From NCBI GenBank assembly GCA_002104895.1, contig MCFG01000177.1:1-64000 (forward strand): 64,000 nt of DNA. Direction: 5' to 3'. The translations under genes and the position numbers were made by a program. The notes under the pieces are model-generated. The model saw nothing but the letters and a program-made list of their open reading frames with translations, made no database searches and was not told the DNA's origin. Below are positions 23,446 through 36,205 of this stretch, piece after piece; the stretch's first letter is position 1; every line of letters begins with the position of its first letter. This DNA comes from Anaeromyces robustus (lineage: Eukaryota; Neocallimastigomycota; Neocallimastigomycetes; Neocallimastigales; Neocallimastigaceae).

Positions 23446-26312
23446 ATACAGCTTAATAATATGTAATTAATAAAATAAAATAATATTTATATTAATAATA
23501 ATAAATTATAATAATTACGATTATCATAACATTCAGGAATTTCATTTTTGAAGAAACGTTTTGGCAAAACTATTGTTTCTGAATTCTTTGCTACTTCATC
23601 TTTTGAGAAATACCAATTTCTTGGTACTTCAATTAATGGTGGAATTAATGGTTTCGTAGTACTATTATTATTATTATTATTAGAATTATTTATCCATGAT
23701 TCTAAATTACTAGTGATTGTTATATTGTTATTATTATTATTGTTGTTGTTATTATTATTGTTATTATTATTAATATTTAATTTAAAGTTTGGACCAATAT
23801 TAAATGAATTATTAGGTGGAGCTGGAACATTAGAACTATTATAACCTCCAATAGAAAAGAAAGAATTTGGTGAAGTTGAGAAATAGGAAGAGAAAGAAGA
23901 AGATGGTGTATTTGGAATTAAACGACTATTATAAGAAGTACTAGTAAAATCACGTCTTTCTGGATTTCTAATATTAATGGGTTTACTTAAAGTAGCCGTT
24001 AATTTAGATGGAGGTGTACTAGTATTAGAATTTAAAGAAAGCATTGTTGCAGAAGATGGATGAAGATTAGCTAAATTTGATATTTTATTACCAATGTTAT
24101 TATTACTACTACTACTATTACCACCATTATTATTATTATTATTTTTATTTGCATTAAGTAAATTATTTTGGGCATTTATTGAATTACTTAATTCATTAAT
24201 TTGATTTAATAATTGAAGATTATTAATTGGGTTAGTAAGATCATTAAATCCTGAGAAAGGTGGTATAGCTGAAGTAACATTATTACTATTATTATTATTA
24301 GTTGTAGTAGTAGCATTATCATTTGAAAAGTTATTTGAATTATTGACAAGGTTGGAAGCCGCTAATGCTTTTTGTAATAAAGAAATACTTTCATTAACAT
24401 TTATATTATTACCATTACCAACATTACTATTATTAAGAAGTGAAGGAATAATAGAATTCCAAAGATTTTTATCAAATACAGATGATGGAATAGATGAATT
24501 GGTTACTGAGGATGTTCCTTGATTATTCAACAAATTCATATTGTTTTGTTTAAATTCTAAACCTGTTATATTACAAAAAAAAAGATTGGTTAAATATTGA
24601 ACATTTAAATAATTATTACTATTATATTACTATTAAAATTATAATTATTTATTAAATATTATTTAATATTTATTGCTCATGATATATTATTTTATATTTA
24701 TTTCTCATGATATATTATTTAATATTTATTATCAGTTATTAGTTATTATTATTAGTTATTATTATTATTAGTTATTAGTTATTATTATTACCTGTATCCT
24801 TAATATCTACTGAATTATTCATGCTATTTAAACTATTTGATGGTTTATTATTATTATTGTTATTATTTAATAAACTATTAAAACTATTTCCTCCAACTCC
24901 ATTTCCAATATTAGTCATTGGTGTAGAAGTGAAATGTGAATTCGAATTTTTATAATCAAGTGAAAACCAACTACTATCATCTTTAGAAAGAGAAGATTGT
25001 TGTTCAAAATAGGGTTCCATATCTAATTCCCAAAGATCAGTTGGTGTTTCTGAAATTTGACTTAAATGTTGTTGTTGTTGTTGTTGTTGTTGAACATTTC
25101 TAGTATTAACATTAGTACCTTTAATTGGTATACCATTTATATTTATAGGTAATGAAGCAGTAGGAGCAAAATTATAAATAGGTGAAAAAGATGAAGTAGA
25201 TATTGGAATAGAATTATTACTATTTAAACTATTATCATACAAACTAAATTTATTAGAAAATGAATTTAATAATTTATTATCTGAACGTAATGAACCAGAA
25301 GATGCTAGAAGTGAATTCATATTATCTATTATAATTAAATATATTAGATAAATAAAAATAAATAAAAATAGATAAATATAAATAAATATAAATAAATAAA
25401 AATAGATAAATATAAATAAATAAAAATAGATAAATATAAATAAATAAAAATAAATAAATAAATAATATATTTAAAATATATGAGACTATATAATAATTTT
25501 TTTAATATATATCTATCTATTGATATATATAAATACGTACCACCAAAGAATCCATTAAATGAATTATCATTTAATAAACTATTATTATTATTACCACTAC
25601 CATTTAGATTAATTTGTTTATTATTTTTATAAATTGGAATAGCTGCTGATGGTGAAAATAAAAGTTGATTATTGCTTATTAAAGAAGATGGAGTAGTTGC
25701 AGCAGAAGAGATAGAAAGAAAATCTAAATCTTTTTTATCATTTGTATTATTATTACCACTACTACCATTTAAATTATTATTCATATTCATATTCATATTC
25801 ATACTATTACTAAAACTTGAACTATAATTACTACTACCACCACCAACATTATTTAAATTATTATTACTATTATTATTAGCAGAGATTAATCCATCTGTAA
25901 TAAAATTATTGAGTTTATTCATATTATTCATACGTAAATTAGTATTTCCATGAACATTATTACCTAAATAATTTAATCGATAACTAGGTAAATTTAAAAG
26001 ATCAAATCCATCTGAAAAAGAATTGGAAATACCATTTAAACTAATACTATTATTATTGTTGTTGTTGTTATTGTTATTATTATTATTTACCATTAATCCA
26101 CCAGATGATAATTCAGATAAAGGTTGAGCAATTCTTAAAATAGGTAATTCACTTTGTTGTTTATCATCATTATTCATAATAGAAGCCTTTTGACTACCAG
26201 CTGCTGTTGATATAACGCTGATATATTTATTTAATGAGGAAGCTATTGGAGTTGTACTTAAAGTATTGGATGAATCAACATTAATTTTGATGGTATCATT
26301 TGAAAATATTTC

Positions 26313-26374
<62 letters not shown>

Positions 26375-27955
26375 CATCATTATCATTTTCAATTTTTTTA
26401 TTATTATCGTTATCATAATTGTTATTTTGATTATTATCATCTTTTTCATTTATATCCTTAGAAGAAACATTTTTCTTTTTAGAACTATTTTCTTCTGATT
26501 CTTTGGTACTATGATTACCTTTATTATTGTTATTTTTACTACTACTACTATTATTATTATTATTTTTATCTTTATTACTATTACTACTACTATTACCCTT
26601 ATTGTTATTAGAAGAAGATGATGCTGAAATATTTATTTCATTTTCACTTTCATTACTTGTATTTGATAAAGTAAGAGTAGAAATTGAAGAATTAGTTGAT
26701 GATGAATTACTATTATCATTACTTTCTTCTTGGATAGAATTATTAGCATTATCTATAATTGATGTATTTGTATTAGGATCATTAGAAGATGTTAAAACCT
26801 GCTTATCATTTTCTAAAGTAGTAGTAGAGGATAAAGAAACTGAAGAAGAATGAGAAAGACTTTTTTTCCCAGATATATCTAAATTCTTTTCTTTTGTTAA
26901 ATAAGAATTATCTGATGTTGATATATTACCATCATTATTAGTATTAATTGTAGTGATTACAGGAGCTACAGTATCAATTAAAGGTGATACTCCATTATTT
27001 ATTGTACTTTTTAATTTTCTTTTTTCATCTAAACTATCCTCCTCTATAACATCTTTATTACTACTATTACTATTATTACTATTTAAACTATTTAATCCAC
27101 TACTAATTAAAGATGATGATATTAAATGAGATGGAATTTTTGGAGGTTTCGTAAATTCTTGTTTACCGAGATGAATAAAATCATTATTATTTCTTTCATG
27201 ATTACTATTTAAACTTGTACTCATACCAACAGGAGATACTGGTGATAAAAAGTTTGATGACATATTATATGATGATGGAATAGAAGTAGCATATGGAGAA
27301 GTTGAAATAGGAATAGAATTCATTGGTAAAGAATAAGAAGTCATTGGCATAGAATTCATAGATTTCATTTTATTTTGATTTTGTTGAGCTAAATATAATT
27401 GATGCTGAAGATAAGCATTTGTATTAATAAAATCACCTGTATTAGGTTCATTACTCATTTCCATTTTAGGAGTTAAATTTGTATTCATATTTGTATTTGA
27501 ATTATTATACATTTGTGCAAAATATTGATAGAAACTATTTAAATCTTGATTAGAATTTTCCATAGGTCTTAAATTATTTGAAGGATAAGAAGAGGATAAT
27601 TGATTTAAATTTAAATTATTATGAAGGTAAGAATTATTCATATTACTTTTAGGACTCATCATAGTATTACTATCATTTTTTAATTGTTGTTGTTGTTGTA
27701 ATTGTTTGTGTTGTTTTTGTAACTGTTGTAATTGTTGTTGTAATTGTTGTTGTTGTTGTAATAACTGGATTAAGAATTCTTGACTAAGCAACGCATTATT
27801 TAAATTCACATTATTATTATTATTAGTAGTAGTAGCAGTAGTAGCATTAATATCATTATTATTACTATTACTATTATTATTGTTGTTATCGTTAGAACGA
27901 TTATTGTTGTTATTATTCATATTTGTATTGACCAATTTATTTAAATCAGAATTAC

Positions 27956-27992
<37 letters not shown>

Positions 27993-28330
27993 TAGTGAAA
28001 CAGACATTAATAATTGATTTAATTTTTCATTTGTAAATGAATTCAAATTATAATTATTCATAATATTCTGATGTTCATTATTTAATGCGTGTAAATTATT
28101 GATTACACTCATTTTATTCATAAGATTAAGATCTATGGATGGAACTGCTGAACCATTTGAACCATTTGAATGTATATTATTTTTTAATTGTTGAATCCCT
28201 ATATAGAAATAAATAAAACAAATCAAATAAAAATAATAATAAAAGTAATATAATTATATAATATAAATAATATATTAATTATATTTCATTATTAAATATT
28301 ATTTATTATGAAAAAGAAAAAAAAAAAAAC

Positions 28331-28362
<32 letters not shown>

Positions 28363-28544
28363 CAATATTTACCGAGTGTATTGTTATTGTCATTATTAAT
28401 TTCTACTTTTGAATTTAATAAATCTGCACTAGTTAAATGTTCATGATTTTTATTTACAGTAGATTTAACTTTATTATGAGAATTACTTACAACATCAGCA
28501 TAGGATTCATTCTTATGTGATACTGAAGGAGAGTTAGTCTCCAT
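21383..28544 (-). CDS. CCR4/ANGEL-type exonuclease-endonuclease-phosphatase protein
   Basis: Exons on the minus strand: 28544-28373, 28198-25541, 25325-24792, 24562-23519 and 23352-21383, with donors GTAAAT, GTACGT, GTAATA and GTAATT. The lengths sum to 6378 nt, exactly 2126 codons (2125 residues). Residues 1 to about 1470 are Asn/Ser-rich with Gln runs and have no recognised domain. The EEP nuclease domain starts at RDFMVMSYNILAPSY and carries W-E-Y-R-K-K, the catalytic Glu in CLQEV (about residue 1523), NTHFHWDP, GDLNS, T-I-D-H-I-L-Y and the final S-D-H. This is the signature of CCR4/ANGEL/Ngl poly(A) or phosphodiester nucleases. A poly-Asn insert of ~100 residues interrupts the domain before NVALIAIF. 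No leucine-rich repeats precede it, unlike classical fungal Ccr4, so ANGEL/Ngl-like or a diverged Ccr4 are both possible. Likely role: mRNA deadenylation or decay. Confidence 0.88.
23385..23449. repeat. (AAAT)n run inside the last CCR4/ANGEL intron
   Basis: About 15 tetranucleotide copies fill most of the 166-bp intron between exons 4 and 5. Confidence 0.9.
25372..25460. repeat. AAAT/AGAT-type simple repeat in a CCR4/ANGEL intron
   Basis: Degenerate AAATAAATA/AAATAGATA units fill the intron between exons 2 and 3. The frame runs on past the exon 2 donor here as a Tyr/Leu/Ile-rich shadow. Confidence 0.7.
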
Positions 28545-29570
28545 GATTCTTAATTTTTTTTTAATATTTTGTTTTTTATTTGCTAGTAATGTAAAATAAT
28601 ATACAATACTTTTGAAAAAAAAAAACCTTTTTTCTTTCTTTCTTTCTTTTTTTTTTAAAAAGAATATAATAATTATAATAATAATTATGAAAAAAAAATC
28701 TATGTTTTTTATTATTAATATATAATTCTTTTTTTTTTTTTTTTTTTTTTTTTTACTCTCCTTTTTAATATAATTAAAAAGATGATAATATAGTTTCAAT
28801 TATATTCGATAAATAGTATATATTATTTATTATGATTATTATGATATTATATGGTATTAAGAATATTTAATAGAATGATAATTTTATGATAATATATATG
28901 GATTTTTATTTGTTAAATGTATATATTTTATTATTTATATGTTTCGTTTGTTCGTATACTTTTTTTATTATTATAAAAAAATTATAAGTGCAATATAAGT
29001 ATTGTGTATTTTAAAAAGAAAAAAAAATAAAATAAAATGATGAATTTTTTTTTTATGAAATACGAATGAAAATCATATTTTTACATTAATCTACTATAAA
29101 AATATTTAATAGGAAAGAAAAAAAAATAAAGCTTTTTTTTTCTTTTTTGTAATTTATATTTTTATTTCTCTTCTATATAATGGATATGTATAATGTAAGT
29201 TATGTGTTTATTATTTACAAATTTTACAAATATTAAATTTTACAAAATTGGTATATATGGATTAAATGACATTCTTAAAGCATGACTAACCATATAAATG
29301 TTAAAAGGATCCTAATATATATATATATAAAAAAAGGTTTATATATATAAATACATATAAAAAAAAAAAGAAAAATCTATATTAGATATATAATATAATA
29401 TATATTTTTAAAATAATTTTAAAAAAAAATTTTTTTTAAAAAAAATTTATTATATGCATGTCAAATTTTTAAATTTTTAATATTTTAAAAAGTATTTTTT
29501 TTGTTTTTTTTTTTGAATTTTTTTTTTTTTGAAAATTATTAATTATACTGTAAGTTGTTGTAATAACAAT

Positions 29571-29606
<36 letters not shown>

Positions 29607-32600
29607 TATATAATATATATAATTCTTCTCATATAAAATAAAACATAGTTATAATAAAAATAAAGAAAAATAAATAAACAGTTATAATTATAACATTACA
29701 TAATTATAACATTTATTTTACATCAAATACAAATATAAATTATTTTCCTTTTTTTATTTATTATTTTAATATATTTTATTTAATATATCTATATAAAGCA
29801 TTATGGTAAGAAATAAGAAATATATTATACAACAATAGTATAAAAAGAAACATAAAGATTTATAAATTACCTTTTTTCTTCTATTTTTTTATAAGTTTAT
29901 GAAATTTCAATGTACAAAAATAATAATTATCCTTTTTTTTTTTATTTTTATCGTGTTTTATATTATTAATTATATATAATTTTATTTTATTTTATTTTTT
30001 TTTTATTTCTTTATTGGTTTATTTTTTTTATTTCGTTATTTTGTTATTTTGTTATTGTTTTAAAAAGTACGAATTATATATTACTTTAGAAAATATTATG
30101 TTGAAGTTACACTTTATATTCATATATTATGTTATTTCTCTCTTTTTTTTTTTTTTTTTTTAATTTTTATCAAGGAAATTTACGTGATTTTATCTTTGTA
30201 TTAATACTACTTTGATATATATAGTTAAAAGTAATAAAAATAAAAATAAAAATAAAAAATAATATATTAATATATATTAATATTTGTTACATATTTAAAT
30301 TATATATATATATATATATCAATATAAAATATTGAATTTCTCTATATTATTAATAAAAAAATAAATCGTTATTTTTATTTTATTTATTCTTTTTATTTTA
30401 CTTTTGAGTTTAATAATATACATTAATTTCAAAGATAATAAATATAGTATAGATAAAATATATATTAAACGCTAATAATATAATATTAACGTTCTATTCA
30501 TATTAATACTTATAAATATCTATAAATATATATTAAATTTATTGTTCTAAGAAAATTAAAATACTGTCGTATAATTTATTATTTTTTATTTAACAATTAT
30601 TACAATAAAAGATTTATATAATAAGTGTAAATATATATATATAATAACTTTAAAACAATATTGAAAAATAAAAAAATATAATTTGACCTATATAATATAT
30701 AATAAATTTTTAAATGTATATATATATATATTTAAAAAAAAAATTGAAAGTGTGAAATTATGTTGTTATTGTTGTAAATGTTATTGTTTTTTTTTATCTG
30801 TGGTATTATGCATATATATTTTATTATCTTCATAACTGCTTTTTTTTTCTTTGCATTCATATATTCATTCATTTATCATTCTCATTTTTTTATTTTTTTA
30901 TTGGTTAATAATTATTAAAAATATTTTTTTTAAGACATTATAATTGTTATAAAAAAAATTTTAATTATATAAATCACTAAACTTACAAAATAAACCTTTA
31001 ACTAATAAAATATAAATTTATATAACAAAAACGTTATATATATATATAATATCTACTATTTTTCTTTTTCTTTTTTTAAAAAAAAAAAAAAAAATAAAAA
31101 AAGAAAGAAAAAAAATAATAATATTATAAAAAATTATTAAAATTTAAAAAATTAAAATTAAAAAAAAAAAAATAATATTTTAAAAAATTTATAATATATT
31201 GTAATATTGTAATAGTTAAATAATAATAAAAACATTAAATAATATTAAATAAAATAATATATAATAAAATACTTTAATTATTAAAAAATATATATCTAAA
31301 TAATAAATTATAAAATATATCATATCTACCGTATTCTATTTTTTTTTTTTTTTATTTTTTTTTAAAATTATATTAATTTTATTATTTATTTATATTTATT
31401 AAATATTAAAATATTAAAAATATTAACTATTTTATATTAATTATATTATTATATATTAATTATTATAATCATCAAAGTTATTACGTAAATATAAAGATAA
31501 ATGTATTATGAATAAGTGATTAAATTGTTAAGGTCACAACACCTTAAAATTCTATCTCTTAATAAAATAACAGCAAAATACGTAATGAATGATTAATTAT
31601 ATAAATTTAATACAATTAATTTAATAATATTAATATTATACATTTAATTTAGACGATGAATAAAAATGTTTTAAAATAAATAAAAAAAAAAAAAAATAAA
31701 AGAATATAGAAAAGTGAAAATACTATTCTAATTTTAAAATGGATAATATTAACAATAAATTTTGAGATTTTAAAAATATTATAATATAAAATAATATAAA
31801 ATACGATTTATTATATATTAATAGTCTTGTAATAAAAAGTCAATTCAATTAAATAATAACCGATATATATTTTTTATTAATATTATTAATATTTAAAATT
31901 TTAAACTTTAATGGACAATCAATGTTATTATACTATTATTTCTTCCTTTTTCTTTCTTTAAATTAAATATTTATTTCATCTTTATCTAATCAATAATTTG
32001 ATAAAATTACTGATTTTACTACATTTAAAAAAAAAATTAAGATAAATACCATATGAAATACTTATTATTATGATATATAATGTACAATAGAAAATCATTT
32101 ATTTATGATTATTTTAATATATACTTATTTATGAAATAATTTTCATAAATATTATCGATTTCTAATTTTTACCCATCTTCCGACACAAAATAGTGACAAT
32201 ATTATTATTTATAGTATAATTAATATATATATTATCATTATTATTCTTATTAATGTATTATGTTTTATTATTATTTAGTGTATGTTTTTTTTTTGTTTTG
32301 TTTTGTTTTTTGTTTAAGTTTTTTTTCTTTTTCTTTTTTTTTATATCTATTACAATCTGTAAATGACAATTATTTATTTTAATATTTAATTATACTTAAA
32401 ATGATTAAATAAGATTATTACTAATTATTACAATTACAATTTAAAATAAAAAATTATAATACTAAATAATAATAATAATAATAATAATAAATCATTTTTA
32501 TGATTAACATTGTGATTTGTGATCTTTAATTTATTGATTTATTGCTATTGTTAATAATACCATAATAAATAATTTTTATTAAATAATATCCTTTTTTATT

Positions 32601-33392
32601 TATTCATTTATTTAATTATAATTTTAAATCTTTTATTTCATTTTGTTATTATATATAAAAACATTAACGATATTATTTAATTATAATTACATAAATATTA
32701 ACAAATGTTTTAACCATTTGATATTATTAATATTATTATTATTATTATAATAAATAATTATTATTATAAATTATTATTGATGATTATTAACTAATAATTA
32801 TTTATTTATTATTTATTTAACAAATTTCTATATCATGGTTTTTTTCTTCTTTTCTTTATTCTATAAAATAATAATAAATAAATATATATATTATTCATTT
32901 TATATATTTTAATATCTCAATAATTAATTAATTTTCATTTTCTTTTATTATTATATTTCACTTTCTAAAAAAGAATTAATTAGTATAATATATTATTCAA
33001 TGAAAACTATTATATTGATAATATATGAAATTTAAATTTTATATAAATATAGAAATAATTAATTTTTTTTGAAATTTTAAATAATAGATTAAACAATTAA
33101 AAAATATTTAAAATTTTTATTTTAAAGTTATTTAAACTTATTATGCCATATAATAAATTATAGTTTAATATATATGTAGATTTAATTTAATATATATTCT
33201 TTTAATTATTATTCATTTATTTATTTATTTATTTATTATTTTATTTTATTATTTTATTTATTTATAATACAAGTATTAATTATAATTATCATATCATATT
33301 ACTATTATTATTGTTATTATTATTATGATAATTATATTATTATTTATCATTATTTATTATTATTTATTATTATTATTATTATTATATTATTA

Positions 33393-33425
<33 letters not shown>

Positions 33426-34325
33426 GTTATTATTGTTATTAAAATAGTAAAAAAAAAAAAAAAAAAGAAAAAAAAAATTATAGAATAAATCATAAGAAAT
33501 ATTAAAAAATTCACTTATTCACCTCTTTTACTCTAAATTTATGTAATTAAAATATAAAAGGAAATAAACATTAATTATTAACTTAAAGTTTCTGTATTGC
33601 ATATAATGTATTTAATTTTTACTTTTATATATACATAATGATATATGAATAATACAAAAACCTTTTTATAAAAAAAATTTTTTTTGATATAGAGTGTTTT
33701 TCTAATAAATAAATACATTGTACTATAATAATTTATTCTCTAACAAATAATCTATAGTATATTATTAATATATCCTGCATGACTTTGTAATATTTAATTT
33801 CATTTCTTGTTTTTTATTTTTTCACAATATATATACTTATTTCTTTTTATATTTGAAAAAATAAATAATAAATAAGAATGAATAATCAATATAATAAGCC
33901 ATTTAAAAATATATAAAATAATAAAATAATTATGAAAGAGATCAAGATTCGAATAATATTTATTTATTAATTTAATTTTATTTTATTTGTTTTGTTTGTT
34001 TTCATTTGTTTTGTAATTAATTAAATAATAATTAATTATTTTTTTTTTTTTAACTTTATTTTCCTGTGATTTGATTTTAAATAAAAATAAAAATAAAAAT
34101 ATCCAGATTTATTATCTATAAATATATTAAATTGTTTTATATTTTTTAATATGTTCTTTTATAGAAAGAATGTAAATTTAAAATAAAATAAAAATTAAAA
34201 TAAAATAATAATAATAATAATAAATTATAGTGTATCTTTTAATGTTAAACATAAGTTTACACTTTTTTTATCAATCTTTTATTATTATTATTAATTAGTA
34301 ATATTAATTATTATTATTGTTGTTG

Positions 34326-34396
<71 letters not shown>

Positions 34397-35819
34397 TTAG
34401 TATTATTGTTATTTTGATTTAATATATGTATATTGGTTATAATCCTCAAAAGGGTTCTTTATAAAATTATATTAAAATGTTACAGATTTTAATATTAATT
34501 AAAATTTGTTGAAAAATAAAAAAGTTAATTAATGTAATAATATTACAATATATTTTTATAATGTATTGTAAATATTTTAGTAATATAATAATTTTAAAAT
34601 TTAATAACATCATGCCAGATATTTTTATATATATTAAAATTTTAAAAAAAAAAAAAAAAAAAACTTTAAAAAAATTTTTTTAAAAAAATAATAAATAAAT
34701 ATTAAAAAGAAAATAAATAGATACTAAATATTTAATATATATAAAATTATATATAATAAACTAATATTAATACTAATGATTTGATTTAAAGTAATATGAT
34801 GTTTGATGAATGTCTGATGATTTATATTAATAAATTATTATTAACTTAACCAAAAAGAAAATATTTATATTTATTGTAGTATAGGTTTATTGTTTATATA
34901 AACAAAATCTATGATATTGTAGTATTATTTAATATATTGAACTAAATAGAATAGAACAACAAGTAGATAGAATCATCTTATTTTTAAAATTCCTTTAATT
35001 AATTAAATCTTTTTTTTTTTTTTCGTGATTTAAAAACTTTAAAATTTTTAAAAATTTTCTTTTTAACAATGATTATTTTATTATCATACTTTATTTATTA
35101 ATTTAATATATTTATATTTTTTTTTCCAGATGAATTATAATAAAGATTTTTAAAAACCACATTACAATTATTATAATAATTATTTACAACTTTAAATTAA
35201 AAAAAAATATATATATATATATTTAACTATAGATTTATAAATAATAGATCATACATAATTTTATTAATTAGTAATAAACTATTACAATATTTTATTATTT
35301 TTATCATTATTATAATTATTTTTATTATATTATAATTTATATAAATATCATTTTCTTCTTATTATTAAATAAATAAGAAATAATTAAATATATATATATA
35401 ATGATAATTAATAATAATAATTAATTAATTAACCATTATTATTATTACTATTATTATTATTATTATTATTATTATTTATTATTTATTATTAAAAATTATG
35501 ATAAAAATAACAATATTAAAATCAAATTTAATAAATTACACCAACGGCTTATTCTTTTATTTAATTATAAAGATTTAAGAATATATTAATATAATATAAT
35601 ATAAAATAAATATAATTAGCAATTAAAAATTAAAATAATTTATAAATTATATGAAACAAATTAGAGAAAAGTAATAATATATATATATATACAATTTTTA
35701 ATTACTTTGTTTTATGCTTTTTTTTTTTTAAAAGAAAAAAATAAAATAAATTTTTGTATATATGATTTATGTTCGATATTATTTTTAATTTAATTCAATA
35801 AAAAAAATTAATATAATAA
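28545..35819. other. Gene-poor AT desert, part 1
   Basis: About 7.3 kb with no coding region that I can support. The first few hundred bases are the 5' flank of the CCR4/ANGEL gene. Contents are A and T tracts, AT dinucleotides and AAT, TTA or ATTT repeats (the longest ATTT run is about 34329-34398). A short hairpin (TTAAGGT and ACCTTAA arms, near 31528-31547) is the only notable structure. No tRNA-like sequence was recognised. Confidence 0.6.
34329..34398. repeat. (ATTT)n microsatellite
   Basis: About 17 perfect tetranucleotide copies in the intergenic desert. Confidence 0.9.
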
Positions 35820-35827
35820 TTGGTTTT

Positions 35828-36205
35828 TATAGCGATAACTATAATTATAATAGACAGTTTCTGTCCTAGTTGTTAAGGCATACCCTTAGTTATACATAAT
35901 ACTTTTGGAATTAATTTTAACATTAGAGAAAGCTAGATAATTGAGTATAAAAGGGTTTCATTTATTCGGCCTCCTCAAAAAATTAAGTAAATTGTAATAT
36001 ATTTTAATTATAATGTAGTTTATTTATTATATATAATTAGAAGTTTTCTTGGTTTTCAGACTGGATATTCTTTGTCAGTACGTAGGGTATAAGTGCAATT
36101 ATAAGATATTTAAAAATATCACTGAGCATTAACTCCGAATAGTAAGACATAGAATACATTTATGCATTAATCATATGATAAGTCTATAAAAAAACTGGAT
36201 TGGTT
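35828..36205. other. Higher-complexity island, possible solo LTR or unrecognised ncRNA
   Basis: In a 13-kb desert this ~370-bp island has mixed base composition. It contains TGTTAAGGCATACCC at 35870, GAGTATAAAAGGG near 35943 (TATA-like) followed by CGGCCTCCTC, then TCTTTGTCAGTACGTAGGG and CACTGAGCATTAACTCCG. TGTT near one end, an internal TATA box and no long reading frame would fit an old solo long terminal repeat. I could not see clear target-site duplications or a second copy in the window. An unrecognised non-coding RNA gene is an alternative. Confidence 0.25.

Noticed and set aside
26527-26853. Leu-rich plus-strand frame opposite the CCR4/ANGEL gene
   Set aside because: Antisense of Ser/Asn codons in a gene whose exons close in phase.
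35828-36205. tRNA, U1, U2, U3, U5 or U6 gene in the complex island
   Set aside because: I compared the remembered conserved cores of these RNAs and saw none of them; no T-loop-like GTTCRANNC was found.
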